From Styela clava (lineage: Eukaryota; Chordata; Ascidiacea; Stolidobranchia; Styelidae), in assembly GCF_964204865.1 (NCBI RefSeq), contig NC_135257.1, positions 13,166,151-13,230,150 on the forward strand: DNA of 64,000 nt, written 5' to 3'. Numbering within the stretch: the first letter of the stretch is position 1; every line of letters begins with the position of its first letter. The notes beneath the pieces were generated by a model. It was not told where the DNA came from and searched no databases. It saw only the letters and a list, made by a program, of their open reading frames with translations. Of the stretch, positions 44,701 through 54,880 are shown in pieces. The translations under genes and the position numbers were made by a program.

Positions 44701-47568
44701 ATCCTTGGCTATTCCAAAATTCGATTCAGTTTTAATTTCGTGATCAAAATATCCCGATCCTCCAATAATCTCAATTGACGAACTGAAATTTGGTCTATTA
44801 AACATTACAATAGACTGTGGGGATAATGTTATAACATTTACTATATCTAATGCCACAGATGCTTGAACAGATGGACTGACTTTGCAGTCATACTTGGAGC
44901 ATATGTCTCTTTTTACAAAATCTTCATACCTGTCAATGTGTAATTGCAATGCCTTTTCTCCCACATCTCTAGGCATCAACAGGCCTTGGCGTATGAAGTG
45001 CTTCGTTTGTCCATCAGAATTAGGCACAAATTGCGACTTTGTAGTACTCGCAGAAACCATTGAAAATGAAGACGATATCCAACGCTTGGATAATGAGGTA
45101 AAATTATCAAATTGATAACCAAATTTATCAAAAGCGGTCACTGTGAGATGCAAAATATCACCAGCAAGAGCAACAGAATGTTCATTTTGATTTTGAAATA
45201 ACGGGCAGGATGGAGGAAGATTTTGTACAGCAAGTTTTACTGAAGCAGGAGTGGCACAAGAAAGCTTCAGTGTGATTTGAGCTTTTCTTGGAAAAGGATT
45301 TGTTCCACATGGCCTATTCTGAATATTTAAAGTTACAGTTGTTTCACCCAAAACCATGCAAGTTCCAATGAAAATGTATTCTTTGCCTGAAAGTTGTTGA
45401 TGAAAGTTGAAATTTGCATTGTCTCCCCTTATAATTTTCTCGTGATTGTTCGGAAGCAATGGCCATGGGTCTGGTCCACCTTCAAAACGCATCATTTTGG
45501 AAGAAGCTAATGATACAACAGCTATCTGTGAAGGGTCTAGTATTTTAAGTGGTTCATATGCAGCAATAACTGTAGAAGATTCCAGAGTTTCCTCTAGAAG
45601 TTTATTGCGATAGGACAGTGATACAGTGGTATGTCCACTCTTCAAAGCCTTTACTTTGCGCATCAAGCATGGTGGTGTCTGTGGAACTGGATCTAAAAAT
45701 TCATCTGGCACTTGCTCAGTATTCTTTGCAAATTTAAAAATGTTGGTATCATGTATAGTCCACACAAGACTTTTCATGATAGAGCAATCAGTAAAGGCTA
45801 CATATTCATTGTTAATCTTAGCATACATTGAGATATACAGATTCAACTCATCTCCAACTTCAGCCTCAAGGTAAGATATGGCAAATTTCAGTTTTGCAGG
45901 AGGGGCTATAGTGACAGTAGCTGTACCAAAATGAAAGGAATTGCGTATATCAGCTGCTTTTACTGCTATTTTTCTTGGATGATGCTTTTCATCAGATCCA
46001 CTAGAAACACTAACTTTACCTGTGTATGAAATACTAGATGATTCAGTTTCATTTACAGACCAGGTATAATTTCCGCTCCCACCAGATGCTTGAAATGTAT
46101 ATTGATACAGAAGAGGATCAGGCTGCCATGGGAAGAGTACAGCAGGAGGAGTTACAACAATTCTATCAAAAATTTCCAAATTTTGAAAAGTGGAAATCGG
46201 AGAATCAAATATCTCCATGTTCTCACTACCTTTACTAAAAATACCAGCTTGCATAATCATAGATCCAACATTGACAACACCTTTCAAAAGTGACTTTATG
46301 TCACAATTTCCTTTTGTTAGAGCTTTCACAAGAAACCAAGTTCCATTTTTTACTGTTTCAAGTACGTTGAGATATTTATTATCCAGTTCACCAACTAAAC
46401 GAACATTATTAGCTGGCCATATTTCCTTATTATCTTCACTATAAATATGAACTGTTATTTCATATATTCTACCAACTTCCAAAATCCATTTTTGATATGG
46501 CGAGATTTCAAATCTTAAATATGCAGCTTCTACAACATATATATCCGAGGTTGCCTGTTCCATAAGTGAATCGTCATAGTGTTTCAGGTGTTGGTCAACC
46601 AAATACAACTGACTGTGCCCCCCATTCAAACCCACTACAACAGAGGTCTCCTTGTTGAGGTGGATCACAGATCCAGGAGTTCCAGTGATGTCACGAACAT
46701 CCAACACATATTGTGGACAAGGCATAGTAATCTGGGAAGGTATTCCTTCTCTCCATCGCTCAACTTTGTATTCCACAACAGCATGTTTTAACAAGTATAT
46801 ATCATGAGAAGGATTCAAAAGAACTTTATCCCTGACAATGAACCTGACACTACACGTTGAAATCGCTTTGTGACATTCTATTGTGCTCACCAACTTAGCC
46901 ACAACAACGGCTGCCCCTGTTTGAATTCCAGATATCAAAATTGTATCTGACATTTTACCTTTAACTTCAAGCGAGTCCACATATGGATCTGCAACATATA
47001 TTGTATCAAGGAATTTCTGAATGTGAAGGATACTGTGGGATGACACAGGCGGGTGATGCATTTCACCATCAGATCCTTTGTGGTATTTTTCATCTTGTGC
47101 TAGACTCCACTCAAATTCCATACCTGCTGTACTGCTAAAAGTATTTCCTTCTTGATCCAAAGCTCTAATCTTCAATTCTTCTGGTGGGTCGGCCAAATAA
47201 AGTTCACGAGTTCTGGACACAATATCTATAGTTTCGATTCTATCTACGATAATATCACATGAAAATATAGTTCCAGTTTTTACATTGGTGGCAAGAACTA
47301 GAGTAGTCTTTCGAACTGGTTGCGTACTCATGACAATTACAATAGCAGATGAAGAGCACATATTGACTGGATCAAAAGCACTTTCGATAGGTCTGATGGT
47401 GGCAACTTCTTGTCGCAGAGATTTCCATTGATAGCAACCATCTTCAGCATGTATTGTATAATTGACCTGGTAATCTCCATGAAATGGAAGAAGAATTTTT
47501 GGCTCTATAGCACCTTCACAGAAATGTAATAGAAAGATGAAACATATTCGGATATATATTGGTAACAT
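41731..47568 (-). CDS. NUP210: Nuclear pore membrane glycoprotein 210
   Basis: Uninterrupted coding sequence of 1945 residues (human about 1887). gp210 is a single-pass protein of the nuclear pore membrane domain; most of it lies in the perinuclear lumen as a ring of Ig-like domains. The start chosen is the ATG at 47568-47566, giving a signal peptide (MLPIYIRICFIFLLHFCEGA), then the family pattern LLPF...VNYT...GCY.W.S.R.EVA. Other matches: RELYLADPPEELKIRALD, FPWQPDPLLYQYTFQASGGS, and a bacterial-Ig-like domain near residues 1100-1170. The transmembrane segment is about residues 1840-1866 (LLIALLVIFITTVAIFLTCG). The cytoplasmic tail is Ser/Pro-rich and ends with RTPLWSSSY, like the vertebrate tail. 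A strong acceptor (TTCTTTTTCAG; border 47587/47586) lies 18 bases upstream of the ATG, so the 5' UTR is spliced. Human NUP210 has about 40 exons; this coding region has none. Confidence 0.97.
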   Translation of the reverse strand: MLPIYIRICFIFLLHFCEGAIEPKILLPFHGDYQVNYTIHAEDGCYQWKSLRQEVATIRPIESAFDPVNMCSSSAIVIVMSTQPVRKTTLVLATNVKTGTIFSCDIIVDRIETIDIVSRTRELYLADPPEELKIRALDQEGNTFSSTAGMEFEWSLAQDEKYHKGSDGEMHHPPVSSHSILHIQKFLDTIYVADPYVDSLEVKGKMSDTILISGIQTGAAVVVAKLVSTIECHKAISTCSVRFIVRDKVLLNPSHDIYLLKHAVVEYKVERWREGIPSQITMPCPQYVLDVRDITGTPGSVIHLNKETSVVVGLNGGHSQLYLVDQHLKHYDDSLMEQATSDIYVVEAAYLRFEISPYQKWILEVGRIYEITVHIYSEDNKEIWPANNVRLVGELDNKYLNVLETVKNGTWFLVKALTKGNCDIKSLLKGVVNVGSMIMQAGIFSKGSENMEIFDSPISTFQNLEIFDRIVVTPPAVLFPWQPDPLLYQYTFQASGGSGNYTWSVNETESSSISYTGKVSVSSGSDEKHHPRKIAVKAADIRNSFHFGTATVTIAPPAKLKFAISYLEAEVGDELNLYISMYAKINNEYVAFTDCSIMKSLVWTIHDTNIFKFAKNTEQVPDEFLDPVPQTPPCLMRKVKALKSGHTTVSLSYRNKLLEETLESSTVIAAYEPLKILDPSQIAVVSLASSKMMRFEGGPDPWPLLPNNHEKIIRGDNANFNFHQQLSGKEYIFIGTCMVLGETTVTLNIQNRPCGTNPFPRKAQITLKLSCATPASVKLAVQNLPPSCPLFQNQNEHSVALAGDILHLTVTAFDKFGYQFDNFTSLSKRWISSSFSMVSASTTKSQFVPNSDGQTKHFIRQGLLMPRDVGEKALQLHIDRYEDFVKRDICSKYDCKVSPSVQASVALDIVNVITLSPQSIVMFNRPNFSSSIEIIGGSGYFDHEIKTESNFGIAKDVVLTVHKLPSDRKVILNPVSAGHASLEIFDLCIPKATKTEGAKSRAGIVVSDLSSLFLEVSSPLEVGTTGKATIRLDMRELSAPNELDLSINLMSEPPGIISLGEPNRHDDLIFLADLTALKVGTTTIRASTTSRDGKLISSNSVRIVVFPPLELKPSRITVIRGSEFHLYVEGGPPEDVQIHYVVEDEGIASSSHDGVLSAHQIGNTTVSVKATTKDGQVFHGKSKSFVFVVQIKGVWIDSPTFRFQTGATVPLHVYGYAGPGYDPVNLDSDAAGLVFKWKVNNHAVLDLKSAHAEAGIEIPDRLKFTVLINGIGEGQSGISVSVSATRINLGQLANAQLDAEIKVVVFNPLIISQEKLWLSQNNLLLTPETSYYLLSNRDGLVSRMNYMKLCEECNLNISGNNDDDCVTVNNELRSITTGKSPCQATIVVSAEERFGITQTLAIHVKVKLVSYIIAQVKEKFYTKNSDDHLTGFPVGSLLSLEVQQFDSNGMKFDTTVLCDKFGTNRNDLLEITPSPATNILKVKCSKTGVTIFKIWTGSEYAYSFPLNAVSTINNEGSNMLMEIGSKKCFNSAIVDEDGNPGKWEIKHNGFKVDNVSGAVMSFSRATADLKYFLDPVSTKVALSSKPFSANFDENLLPEIITNAKSKYILPIKLGDTSDICDGLEEEMNKFAQNTFVCKSFLVNTIDAVTVFKPSTLYIPEIGSYACVLDRIDLATSLEEKVSLFEDASFTITLSINSDEADRGISFQNPVNVGFLPAFKLLNSSQVVMRDEKLRLCISAIQTIRESLEINTESRNLEIHEVPDTEIHGVACYEVSYIPQQQFNQDHVLKIFSPLTHQEQLVSIAIHWLPKLPSQTTSVSSGVCVDPDSARESWLMYQYSFSYLGLLIALLVIFITTVAIFLTCGFFKWAFSPPMTTQDNSSPVMVSPQRLSTGMVPYSPSGSYLFQRSSPVQRGSPSSHSNSPSPGRTPLWSSSYRLQDASLHQR

Positions 47569-49924
47569 CTCTGCTCCACAAATCACCTGAAAAAGAACAG
47601 AACTATATATATTTATATGCGATCAACCTTACCTTTGCCAGCAGTACTATTTAGGCTTCATGGAATGTAGCATACATTTTCATATGTTAATATTTAATGA
47701 CATTTTCATTTTATTGGGTGCTTAGGTGAACATTTTATATAAAAACTACTGAACTGTACTTTTGTTGAATTTCAAAGCAGTTAAAAATAATTTTTTCTAC
47801 AGACAATAAAATGCTGAAACTTCTAATATTATTTCAAAACTACAAAATTATCTGAAATTACTTCTTTTTAAGTGGACATTTTTTAAGACATGAATAGCAA
47901 TTAGATTTCTCATAGAAGATGGTCCATCCGCCAACCCTTAACCTAAAAAAACATAAGTGTTTACATTGAAAGGTATTTGTGAGCTCCATTTACCTGTTAC
48001 TTTTTCCAGTGATGTCGTTACAGCTTTCCTATATTCAAGGGAGATAGCAATTAACTAAAGTTATGATTGCTGATAATAAAGAAAAATATATATTAATTAA
48101 ATTAAAACTTATACCAGCGAGCAAAACTTCGAAAATGAAATGTGCAAAAGATAAAATAAACTTTTTAACAATATTTAACAACACATGTGAAACACACACT
48201 TTTAGCTTAGTCGTACAATAATACAATGCTTTCAGCCCTAGTTGACATAATTAAAGTAAGTGAAAGGCATAAAATACTGAAATACCGAACTAATTTATTA
48301 CTTGTTATTATTACGATGACTGTTATTTCATTTTGATTGACAAAAAAATAAATCTCTTTCTCTCTGCAATAGGGAGTGATAAATTTACCAACAATCAATA
48401 AGTTATAGAGCAATCAGTACCTCAGTATAAATCAACAAGATTCGATCAATCGATTTGTCCAAACTAAGGTAAAGTAGTATGTTTTAAAGGTAATAGCACC
48501 CATCAGCAAAGTACAAAGATATAATAATTCAAACTAAAATAACTCGGCTAGCAAGTTAACAGCATTCCGATATTCCAATTTCTATCGAAAAAAATACTTT
48601 TGTATATTGAAAAATATACATTTGTATATATATTGAAAAATATACTTTCGTGTCTTTATACTTTTTATATATTTATAAATATACAAGACTACCGGTACTT
48701 ATTTATATATATTTTTTTGTATATCTTTAAAATATTACTTCAGTACTTATTTTAAGTAGACCTATCTCCCTATTTTATATATAAATAAAAAAATTAATAT
48801 AAATCATTACTGAATTTCATACATACAGACATATGAAACAATTCCATAATTATTATTGAACAGTTGTATCAACATTATAGCAGATCCATTGTAAATCCCA
48901 TTTGGCAGTTTGGTGTCATCACCTAGGCTATTACAGTATTAGTTATATGTTTCATGATGCCATTTAGAAATATTTTAATTAACGCATGAAAAAGCAAATT
49001 TCAAGAATTAGTTCCACTTCATTATGATAGGGATAGGATTTATATTTAAGAACAGATCTTTTACTTATTCTGAGTATCCTCTCAGAGTAATATCCATCAA
49101 CCGGTCGAAATACGTGTAGCTCAATCGTGGTGAAAACGAAGTTACAAATTACCAATATCCCAATGCAATGCACGCCCAGCACGTCGTTTGCTATTTTGGC
49201 GCGACGAGATTGTCAAATGCAATAAGCAAAACTGCGACATCTCGCGACGATCGGTAAAACGGTTCTCGTGGTCTAGCAAGTGTGGGATTATAAGTTTTCG
49301 AATATCTGAATATAGGAAAAGTTACCGTATCTGTCACGTCGTTATAAGCTTGGATGGCGAAAGAATGAGCGTGATTTCATGTGAGTTTGTACACACACCG
49401 ACCGTTTGGAACTTCAGAAGTATGAACAGATAAATCAGTAAAATGAACGGTATGGTACGTGGTATTGTTATACGGTACCGTACCCGTACCGTAAGCATCA
49501 ATATTCTCATTTTGACATTTTTGAATGATTGATTGCCGCAATGATGGAGAGGCTTTTCATTATTGATCCGTAACTTTATCGGTTGGTGATGTCACAAAAT
49601 ACGGTATGTTCCAGAATCCCTTAGTTTTGTCACAATACAGCAATATGAAAATGCTGCAATGCCTGTCTGGCACATCTCTCACATAACATGGACAGGCGCT
49701 GAGTGTGTGTTCCCAAACATGGCAGCCATATGCCGCCACCAAAAGTGCGATATACAGCAGGATATATGATGCGCAAGCCTTTGGTTCCTGACCACTGTTT
49801 TAAATCCTATATCTGTATGTTTTCATTAAATATTAATTTTTTATTATAACATGTTAATATGCTCCTAATCTGCCTAATATTTGTATAAGAGCTGTTACTA
49901 AACCTTCAGACCTTTGATGTAGAG

Positions 49925-50463
49925 CAGCGGTTCCCATAATTTTTGTTCATGCAACACCAAATTACCAGGAATATACTCGCGGCACTTACATGAAAAAATT
50001 GCTGCCTTTGGAAATAAGACTTTTGTGATCGTTGATGTGTACGCTTTGGGCCTAAAGAATAAACGCAAAATGTCAACTCTTCTTCCTCATGTCTGCCTGA
50101 TTTTTCCTTGAAATACTAAAAAAAATCACTCATGTTCGCTAAACTCGATTCAGCAAATAAATAATCTTCAGCTCGCCAAATTGCAGCAATTAGTGTCTAG
50201 GCTACCTCTACTGTTACATAGCAATAGAGGTAGACACTACGTATCAGAAAGTGAGCGATATAGAAGGTTAAAATGAATTTATTATTCATGTACACAGCAT
50301 TCAAAATAAGAAACGATAAAGCATTCATAATAAACACAATATGCAAAATGCTCAATAACATATTAGTTATTAGTAAAATGCTCAATAACATATTAGTTAT
50401 GTTTAACACAATTCTTTAATTTTCGGGGCGCACTAAGCAAATCGCCTTTTTTGGGAACCACTG
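49925..50463. mobile_element. hAT-like non-autonomous element
   Basis: Left end CAGCGGTTCCCATAATTTTTG, right end TTTTTTGGGAACCACTG, an inverted match in 11 of the first 12 bases. Such CAGYGGTTCCCA ends are typical of hAT elements. The 8-base flanks (ATGTAGAG, CTAGAGAA) are not a clean duplication. Inside are an inverted repeat (50191-50239) and a 26-bp direct repeat (50345-50370 and 50375-50400). No transposase frame. Confidence 0.65.
50345..50400. repeat. Two-copy 26-bp direct repeat
   Basis: AAAATGCTCAATAACATATT plus AGTTAT occurs exactly twice, 50345-50370 and 50375-50400, separated by TAGT. Looks like a recent slippage duplication inside the hAT-like element. Confidence 0.9.
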
Positions 50464-50750
50464 CTAGAGAATGCACAAGGTGCAAATCATTGGGAGGTAT
50501 AAATCCCATCCGAAAATGTAATCTCATCATGTTATCCACTGCAAGTACTAGAAATCCCTTAGGTCAAATCAAGGTGCGTCTGGCGGTTTCACCCAGTTAT
50601 TCCAATCTGGTCCTCTTGTATTAAAATTGCACACCCCTGCACTAGAACATAGTAATACCGTTTTAGAAACAACTGATTTGTTCTGCTAATAAAATTCTTT
50701 TAAACCTGCATATTCATATTCAGAGTTTTAGATGAGTTAACAATCAGACA

Positions 50751-53700
50751 ATGGAAAAGGCTAAATCATTAAGGCAGTCTTATCAAAGACCTTTTAAACT
50801 CAGCCATCAAGTTTTGTGTATAACATCAATCAATTTTTCAAGAAAAGCTTTAATGGGATATGTTGAACTCTTAATTCAACCAAGGAGATCAGATTTAAAA
50901 ACTATCAAAGTCAACAGCAAACAATCAAGAATTTACAAAGTTAGTGTGAATGATTATGAAGCTCCATTTCAATATCATGACCCTTCTCTAGACTTGACGC
51001 AGCGTGATCCAATAGCAAGAAACCTTGAGTTTTTAAAATCTTGCCACTGTAATGCAGTTAATGTTGTTGACCCAGATACTGGTTACCATGGAGAAGTTAC
51101 TATCAAACTCCCAGCAGAAGTACAAAAACTTGTAAAAGATCAAAAAGCGTTGCGTATAAGTATGGATTTCACTTTGGAAAATCCTAATGGAGGAGTTCAG
51201 TTTGTTGTGCCGGATGTGGAAGGTACAACGAGTGAAAAAGCAATGCATTTGTTCACCTATGGTCATGAAAACTCGGCCAGGCTTTGGTTTCCTTGTGTTG
51301 ACACATATTCGGAGCCTTGCACCTGGAAATTGGAATTTACTGTTGATGCCACTATGACTGCAGTTTCTGTTGGAGAATTGGTTGAGACTGTTTTCACACC
51401 AGATATGAAGAGGAAAACATTTCATTATATCCTCACTGTTCCCACAGCTGCTCCAAACATTGGTTTAGCTGTCGGTCCATTTGAAGTTCTGGTTGACAAA
51501 CACATGCACGAGGTCACACATTTTTGCCTGCCTCAACTTCTACCATTGTTGGAACATACAACTCAAGCATGCTATGAGGTTTTTGAGTTTTATGAAGAGA
51601 TACTAAGTTTTCGTTTCCCGTATTCTTGCTACAAACAAGTTTTCGTTGACGAAGCATATCGTGATATAGAATCATATGCATCATTAGGAATATTCAACAC
51701 AAATTTATTGCACAGTAAAATAATTCTTGACCAAAACCCTGAAACGAGAAAGCAAATGGCAAAAATGATATCCAATCAGTTTTTTGGTTGTTTTATGGCC
51801 AGAGAATCTTGGAATGATCTCTGGTTGCCAACAGGCTTGTCTGCATATTTGCAAGGCCTATGGGTTAAAAATATATTTGGAAATAATGAATACAAGCACT
51901 TGATTGCAAGTGAAACAAAAAAGCTTTGTCATTATGAAATGAATGTTCAGCCAGTTACACTCTGTTACAATGCTTCTCATGATTCTGCGGATTCAAACAC
52001 TTCTTTGAGGAATCCTCATACTATGTCACCCAAGTATTATGAAATGCTTCAATGCAAGTCACATCTCGTTATGCGAATGATTGAAAATTCTATAGGCCCA
52101 CAACTCCTTTTGCAAGCATTAAACAAATTGCTATCTTTGGCAAATACATCGGCACAGCAGAAAGTTCCGAATTCGACATGGGTTGCAATGCTCCTATCAA
52201 CTGAAAGCTTTCTGAAGTCAATTAACACTGTTTCAGGAAAGAAGATTGACCATTTAATGAATCAATGGGTATATCAGAGTGGTGTCGTTTGTTTTAAAGG
52301 GAGATTTACATTTAATAGAAAGCGCAATGCTGTTGAGTTGGATGTTAAACAACACACTGGTGGGAAAGGTATAAGAAAATATGTTGGACCTTTAACAGTT
52401 CGGATCCAAGAACTTGATGGCTCTTTTCAACACACCATTCAAGTTGAAGAAAACACTACAAAGCATGACATACAATGTCATTCAAAAAGTCGTAGGAATA
52501 AAAGAAAAAAAATACCTTTGTTGAATGGAGAAGAGGCTGATATTGATTTGAGTGCAATGGATCCAGATTCTCCTGTTTTATGGTTGCGTATTGATCCAGA
52601 TTTATCAGTGATTCGAAATGTAAGCTTTGAACAACCGGATTACATGTGGCAGTATCAAGTCAGATTTGAACGTGATATTATTGGACAAGCAGAAGCTTTA
52701 TCTGTTCTGTCACATTTTCCTTCTCCACCAACTCGGAAAGCTCTAACTGACATACTGGAAAATGAAAAATATTTTTATAGGGTTCGAATGGAGGCTGCAT
52801 TTTGTATGGCTAAAGTTGCTAATGCCATGATCAGTTCCTGGGCAGGACCACCTGCGATGCTAACATTATTTACAAGATTCTTCTTCTGTGAATCCACACC
52901 TCCGATTGTTAGAATGAATAATTTCACAAATTTGCAGCAATACTTTATGCAAAAGACTCTGCCAGTTGCCATGGCCAATTTAAGAGACACTAATAATGTT
53001 TGTCCCAAAGAAGTTTTACATTTTCTAATTGATCTGATCAAATTTAATGATAATTCTAAAAGCAAGGTTTCTGATAACTACTATCGTGCAGCATTAGTTG
53101 AATCACTTTGCCATTTAGTAACACCTACCATGTCAAATCCTGGTCAAAAAGTAACAGTTGAAAACTTACCATTAGATGTGAGAATGATTTTGGAGGAAAT
53201 ATCAAGATTTCTCAATTTAGAAAAATTGTTATCTTCTTATCGTTATACTGTTACAGTGTCGTGCCTAAAAGCAATACAAGCTTTACAAAGAAATGGTCAC
53301 TTACCACCTGATTATGTTTTACTGAGAAGCTATGCTGCACATGGATTCTTCGTGGACATCAGAATAGCTGCAATTGAGGCTCTCGTTGACATGATTAAAG
53401 CCACAAGTGATGTTGATCAGTTTGAATGGTTGCTAGACTTGTGTGAGAAAGATCCAGTACCAGAGATCAAGTGGAGAATTCTTAAAGCATTTGTCAGTAA
53501 TCCTCCATTTACAAAATCTGACAGTCAAACTTCTTCTCTTAACACAGAACACTTTGTGGATAAACTATGGAATTTCATCAGTAAGACAACATATTATGAT
53601 TCAAGAATAAGGTGTGAAGCGATCAATTTGTACAATATTTTGTTTGGAACACATAGGCCGAAGTGTTTACCTCCAAAAGATAGAAGGCCGTCTACTACTA

Positions 53701-54176
53701 TATCGACCAGTGTCGGTGATAGGGCGTCTTCAACCCAAGGACCACAAAGCAAGCTCAAGCGCACTGCTTCAACATCTTTCACTGGTAATTCTCATGATAA
53801 AATCAAGATGAAAATTAAGTTTGGAAATACTTCAGTTGATGAAGGGGATGAGTTTGACAATGCTGATGTAATGGCTGCTGAAAGTTTGCTTTCACTCAGT
53901 CACAGTGATCTACCAACCCGGCCACCAACACCTGGTACAGATCAGCCAGGCTCGTCATGGCAAACTAGTCCTTTTGTCGGTTCTGAAACGAGTCGTGCCA
54001 TTCACGACTCTCATAAAAGACCTTCTCAAGATTCTGCTGTCAAAGACAAGAAAAAAAAGAAAAAGCACAAACATAAACATAGACACAAATATAAAGATGG
54101 CGATTTGTCTTCGCCATCTAGTTCACATGTTGGTTCTCCTATGAATCTAGGAATATCAGACTCTCCAAAACTTTAG
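50751..54176 (+). CDS. TAF2: TFIID subunit 2 (TATA-box-binding protein associated factor 2)
   Basis: Uninterrupted coding sequence of 1141 residues (human about 1199). TAF2 is the TFIID subunit that contacts the initiator region of core promoters. The N-terminus FKLSHQVLCITSINFSRK matches the family start. The first ~600 residues are an M1-aminopeptidase-like fold: FWFPCVD/SYSE-like WFPCVDTYSEPCTWKLEFTVDA, and VTHFCLPQLLPLL. The zinc motif HEXXH is replaced (ISNQFFGCF, about residues 340-348), so the enzyme is inactive, as in all TAF2. A HEAT-like region follows (NNFTNLQQYFMQKTLPVAMANLRD, VDIRIAAIEALVDMIK). The tail has the Lys/His-rich run KKKKKKHKHKHRHKYK (about residues 1100-1115), also seen in vertebrate TAF2. 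A candidate AATAAA signal is at 54256-54261. Human TAF2 has many introns, this gene none. Confidence 0.98.
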   Translation: MEKAKSLRQSYQRPFKLSHQVLCITSINFSRKALMGYVELLIQPRRSDLKTIKVNSKQSRIYKVSVNDYEAPFQYHDPSLDLTQRDPIARNLEFLKSCHCNAVNVVDPDTGYHGEVTIKLPAEVQKLVKDQKALRISMDFTLENPNGGVQFVVPDVEGTTSEKAMHLFTYGHENSARLWFPCVDTYSEPCTWKLEFTVDATMTAVSVGELVETVFTPDMKRKTFHYILTVPTAAPNIGLAVGPFEVLVDKHMHEVTHFCLPQLLPLLEHTTQACYEVFEFYEEILSFRFPYSCYKQVFVDEAYRDIESYASLGIFNTNLLHSKIILDQNPETRKQMAKMISNQFFGCFMARESWNDLWLPTGLSAYLQGLWVKNIFGNNEYKHLIASETKKLCHYEMNVQPVTLCYNASHDSADSNTSLRNPHTMSPKYYEMLQCKSHLVMRMIENSIGPQLLLQALNKLLSLANTSAQQKVPNSTWVAMLLSTESFLKSINTVSGKKIDHLMNQWVYQSGVVCFKGRFTFNRKRNAVELDVKQHTGGKGIRKYVGPLTVRIQELDGSFQHTIQVEENTTKHDIQCHSKSRRNKRKKIPLLNGEEADIDLSAMDPDSPVLWLRIDPDLSVIRNVSFEQPDYMWQYQVRFERDIIGQAEALSVLSHFPSPPTRKALTDILENEKYFYRVRMEAAFCMAKVANAMISSWAGPPAMLTLFTRFFFCESTPPIVRMNNFTNLQQYFMQKTLPVAMANLRDTNNVCPKEVLHFLIDLIKFNDNSKSKVSDNYYRAALVESLCHLVTPTMSNPGQKVTVENLPLDVRMILEEISRFLNLEKLLSSYRYTVTVSCLKAIQALQRNGHLPPDYVLLRSYAAHGFFVDIRIAAIEALVDMIKATSDVDQFEWLLDLCEKDPVPEIKWRILKAFVSNPPFTKSDSQTSSLNTEHFVDKLWNFISKTTYYDSRIRCEAINLYNILFGTHRPKCLPPKDRRPSTTISTSVGDRASSTQGPQSKLKRTASTSFTGNSHDKIKMKIKFGNTSVDEGDEFDNADVMAAESLLSLSHSDLPTRPPTPGTDQPGSSWQTSPFVGSETSRAIHDSHKRPSQDSAVKDKKKKKKHKHKHRHKYKDGDLSSPSSSHVGSPMNLGISDSPKL

Positions 54177-54880
54177 TCTTCTAGCAGAATCTCGAGTTAG
54201 CGAAAATTATTAACAAACATGAATCTAGACAAGTTTTTCTATGTGGTCAATATGGAATAAAATATTATGTTCCTTCACCAATGTTTCTTTTATTTCTATA
54301 TATGGTTGTAATGTTGTTTGCTACTTTTTTTTCAATTTGTATGCTTTTTTCATTTGGATTGCATTTTTCTCCCAAGCATTACTAGGCTTCAAATAGCCTA
54401 TGTTGTACTTTGTTAAATTGATCGAAACAAAGTAATTGATTTACTAAAAACAAATTTGATTGACATGTATGATATACAACGTTTTGGAAAGTATGTTGAT
54501 TTGAAACTTTCAATGTTCTCTCAATCATTGCTTTGTATCCTCATCAAATTTAACGGTCTATGTCCTCTGTCTCCATCGTTGAACCAACTAGGCTATTCAA
54601 TAGTATAAACAGTCCCATTTGTTTAGGTTATAGAACAGTATCTCCCATCCATCGTTAGGGCCTACATATATCTGCTTTGAACTTCCAATGTAGACACTTA
54701 CCTAATATTAATTTCAAAACCACCTTTTTGTTTTAAATGGCATAATGAATTTTCTTTTGAGCTTATATTTGTTCTTAAATTATGAAAGGTTATATGCTGG
54801 GGCTCAATATACATTCCAATCATTACATATGTCCATTATTTTTCAATAAATCTTAGCTAATAACAACCTAACTGAAAGAG
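54177..54880 (+). other. TAF2-ELP4 spacer
   Basis: 704 bases: TAF2 3' UTR with AATAAA (54256-54261), then A+T-rich DNA with no recognisable element. An acceptor-like TCTTAG (AG at 54855-54856) lies 24 bases before the ELP4 ATG. The distance is large for a tunicate-type operon, so separate promoters are likely. Confidence 0.5.

Larger units (their letters stand above)
47569..50750. other. Divergent intergenic region NUP210-TAF2
   Basis: Separates two divergently transcribed intronless genes by 3.2 kb. It contains the NUP210 5' splice acceptor, A+T-rich repeats of TATTGAAAAATATA near 48600-48660, a hAT-like element (49925-50463) and, just before TAF2, an acceptor-like CAG (AG at 50722-50723). 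No further gene was recognised. Confidence 0.5.

Noticed and set aside
47569-47586. Upstream GTG start for NUP210, adding six residues
   Set aside because: These codons directly follow a splice acceptor and would spoil the signal peptide start. The ATG at 47568 gives a normal signal sequence.
50191-50239. Hairpin as a microRNA precursor
   Set aside because: The arms are unequal (extra AGGC in one) and lie within a hAT-like element. No evidence beyond the fold.
50473-50640. A further transposon with CAGGGGTGTGCAA-type right end near 50620-50635
   Set aside because: The proposed left end near 50474 matches only loosely and no target duplication is visible.
54177-54880. TAF2-ELP4 operon
   Set aside because: A 704-base gap with a poly(A) signal after TAF2 is too long for the tightly spaced operons known in tunicates.
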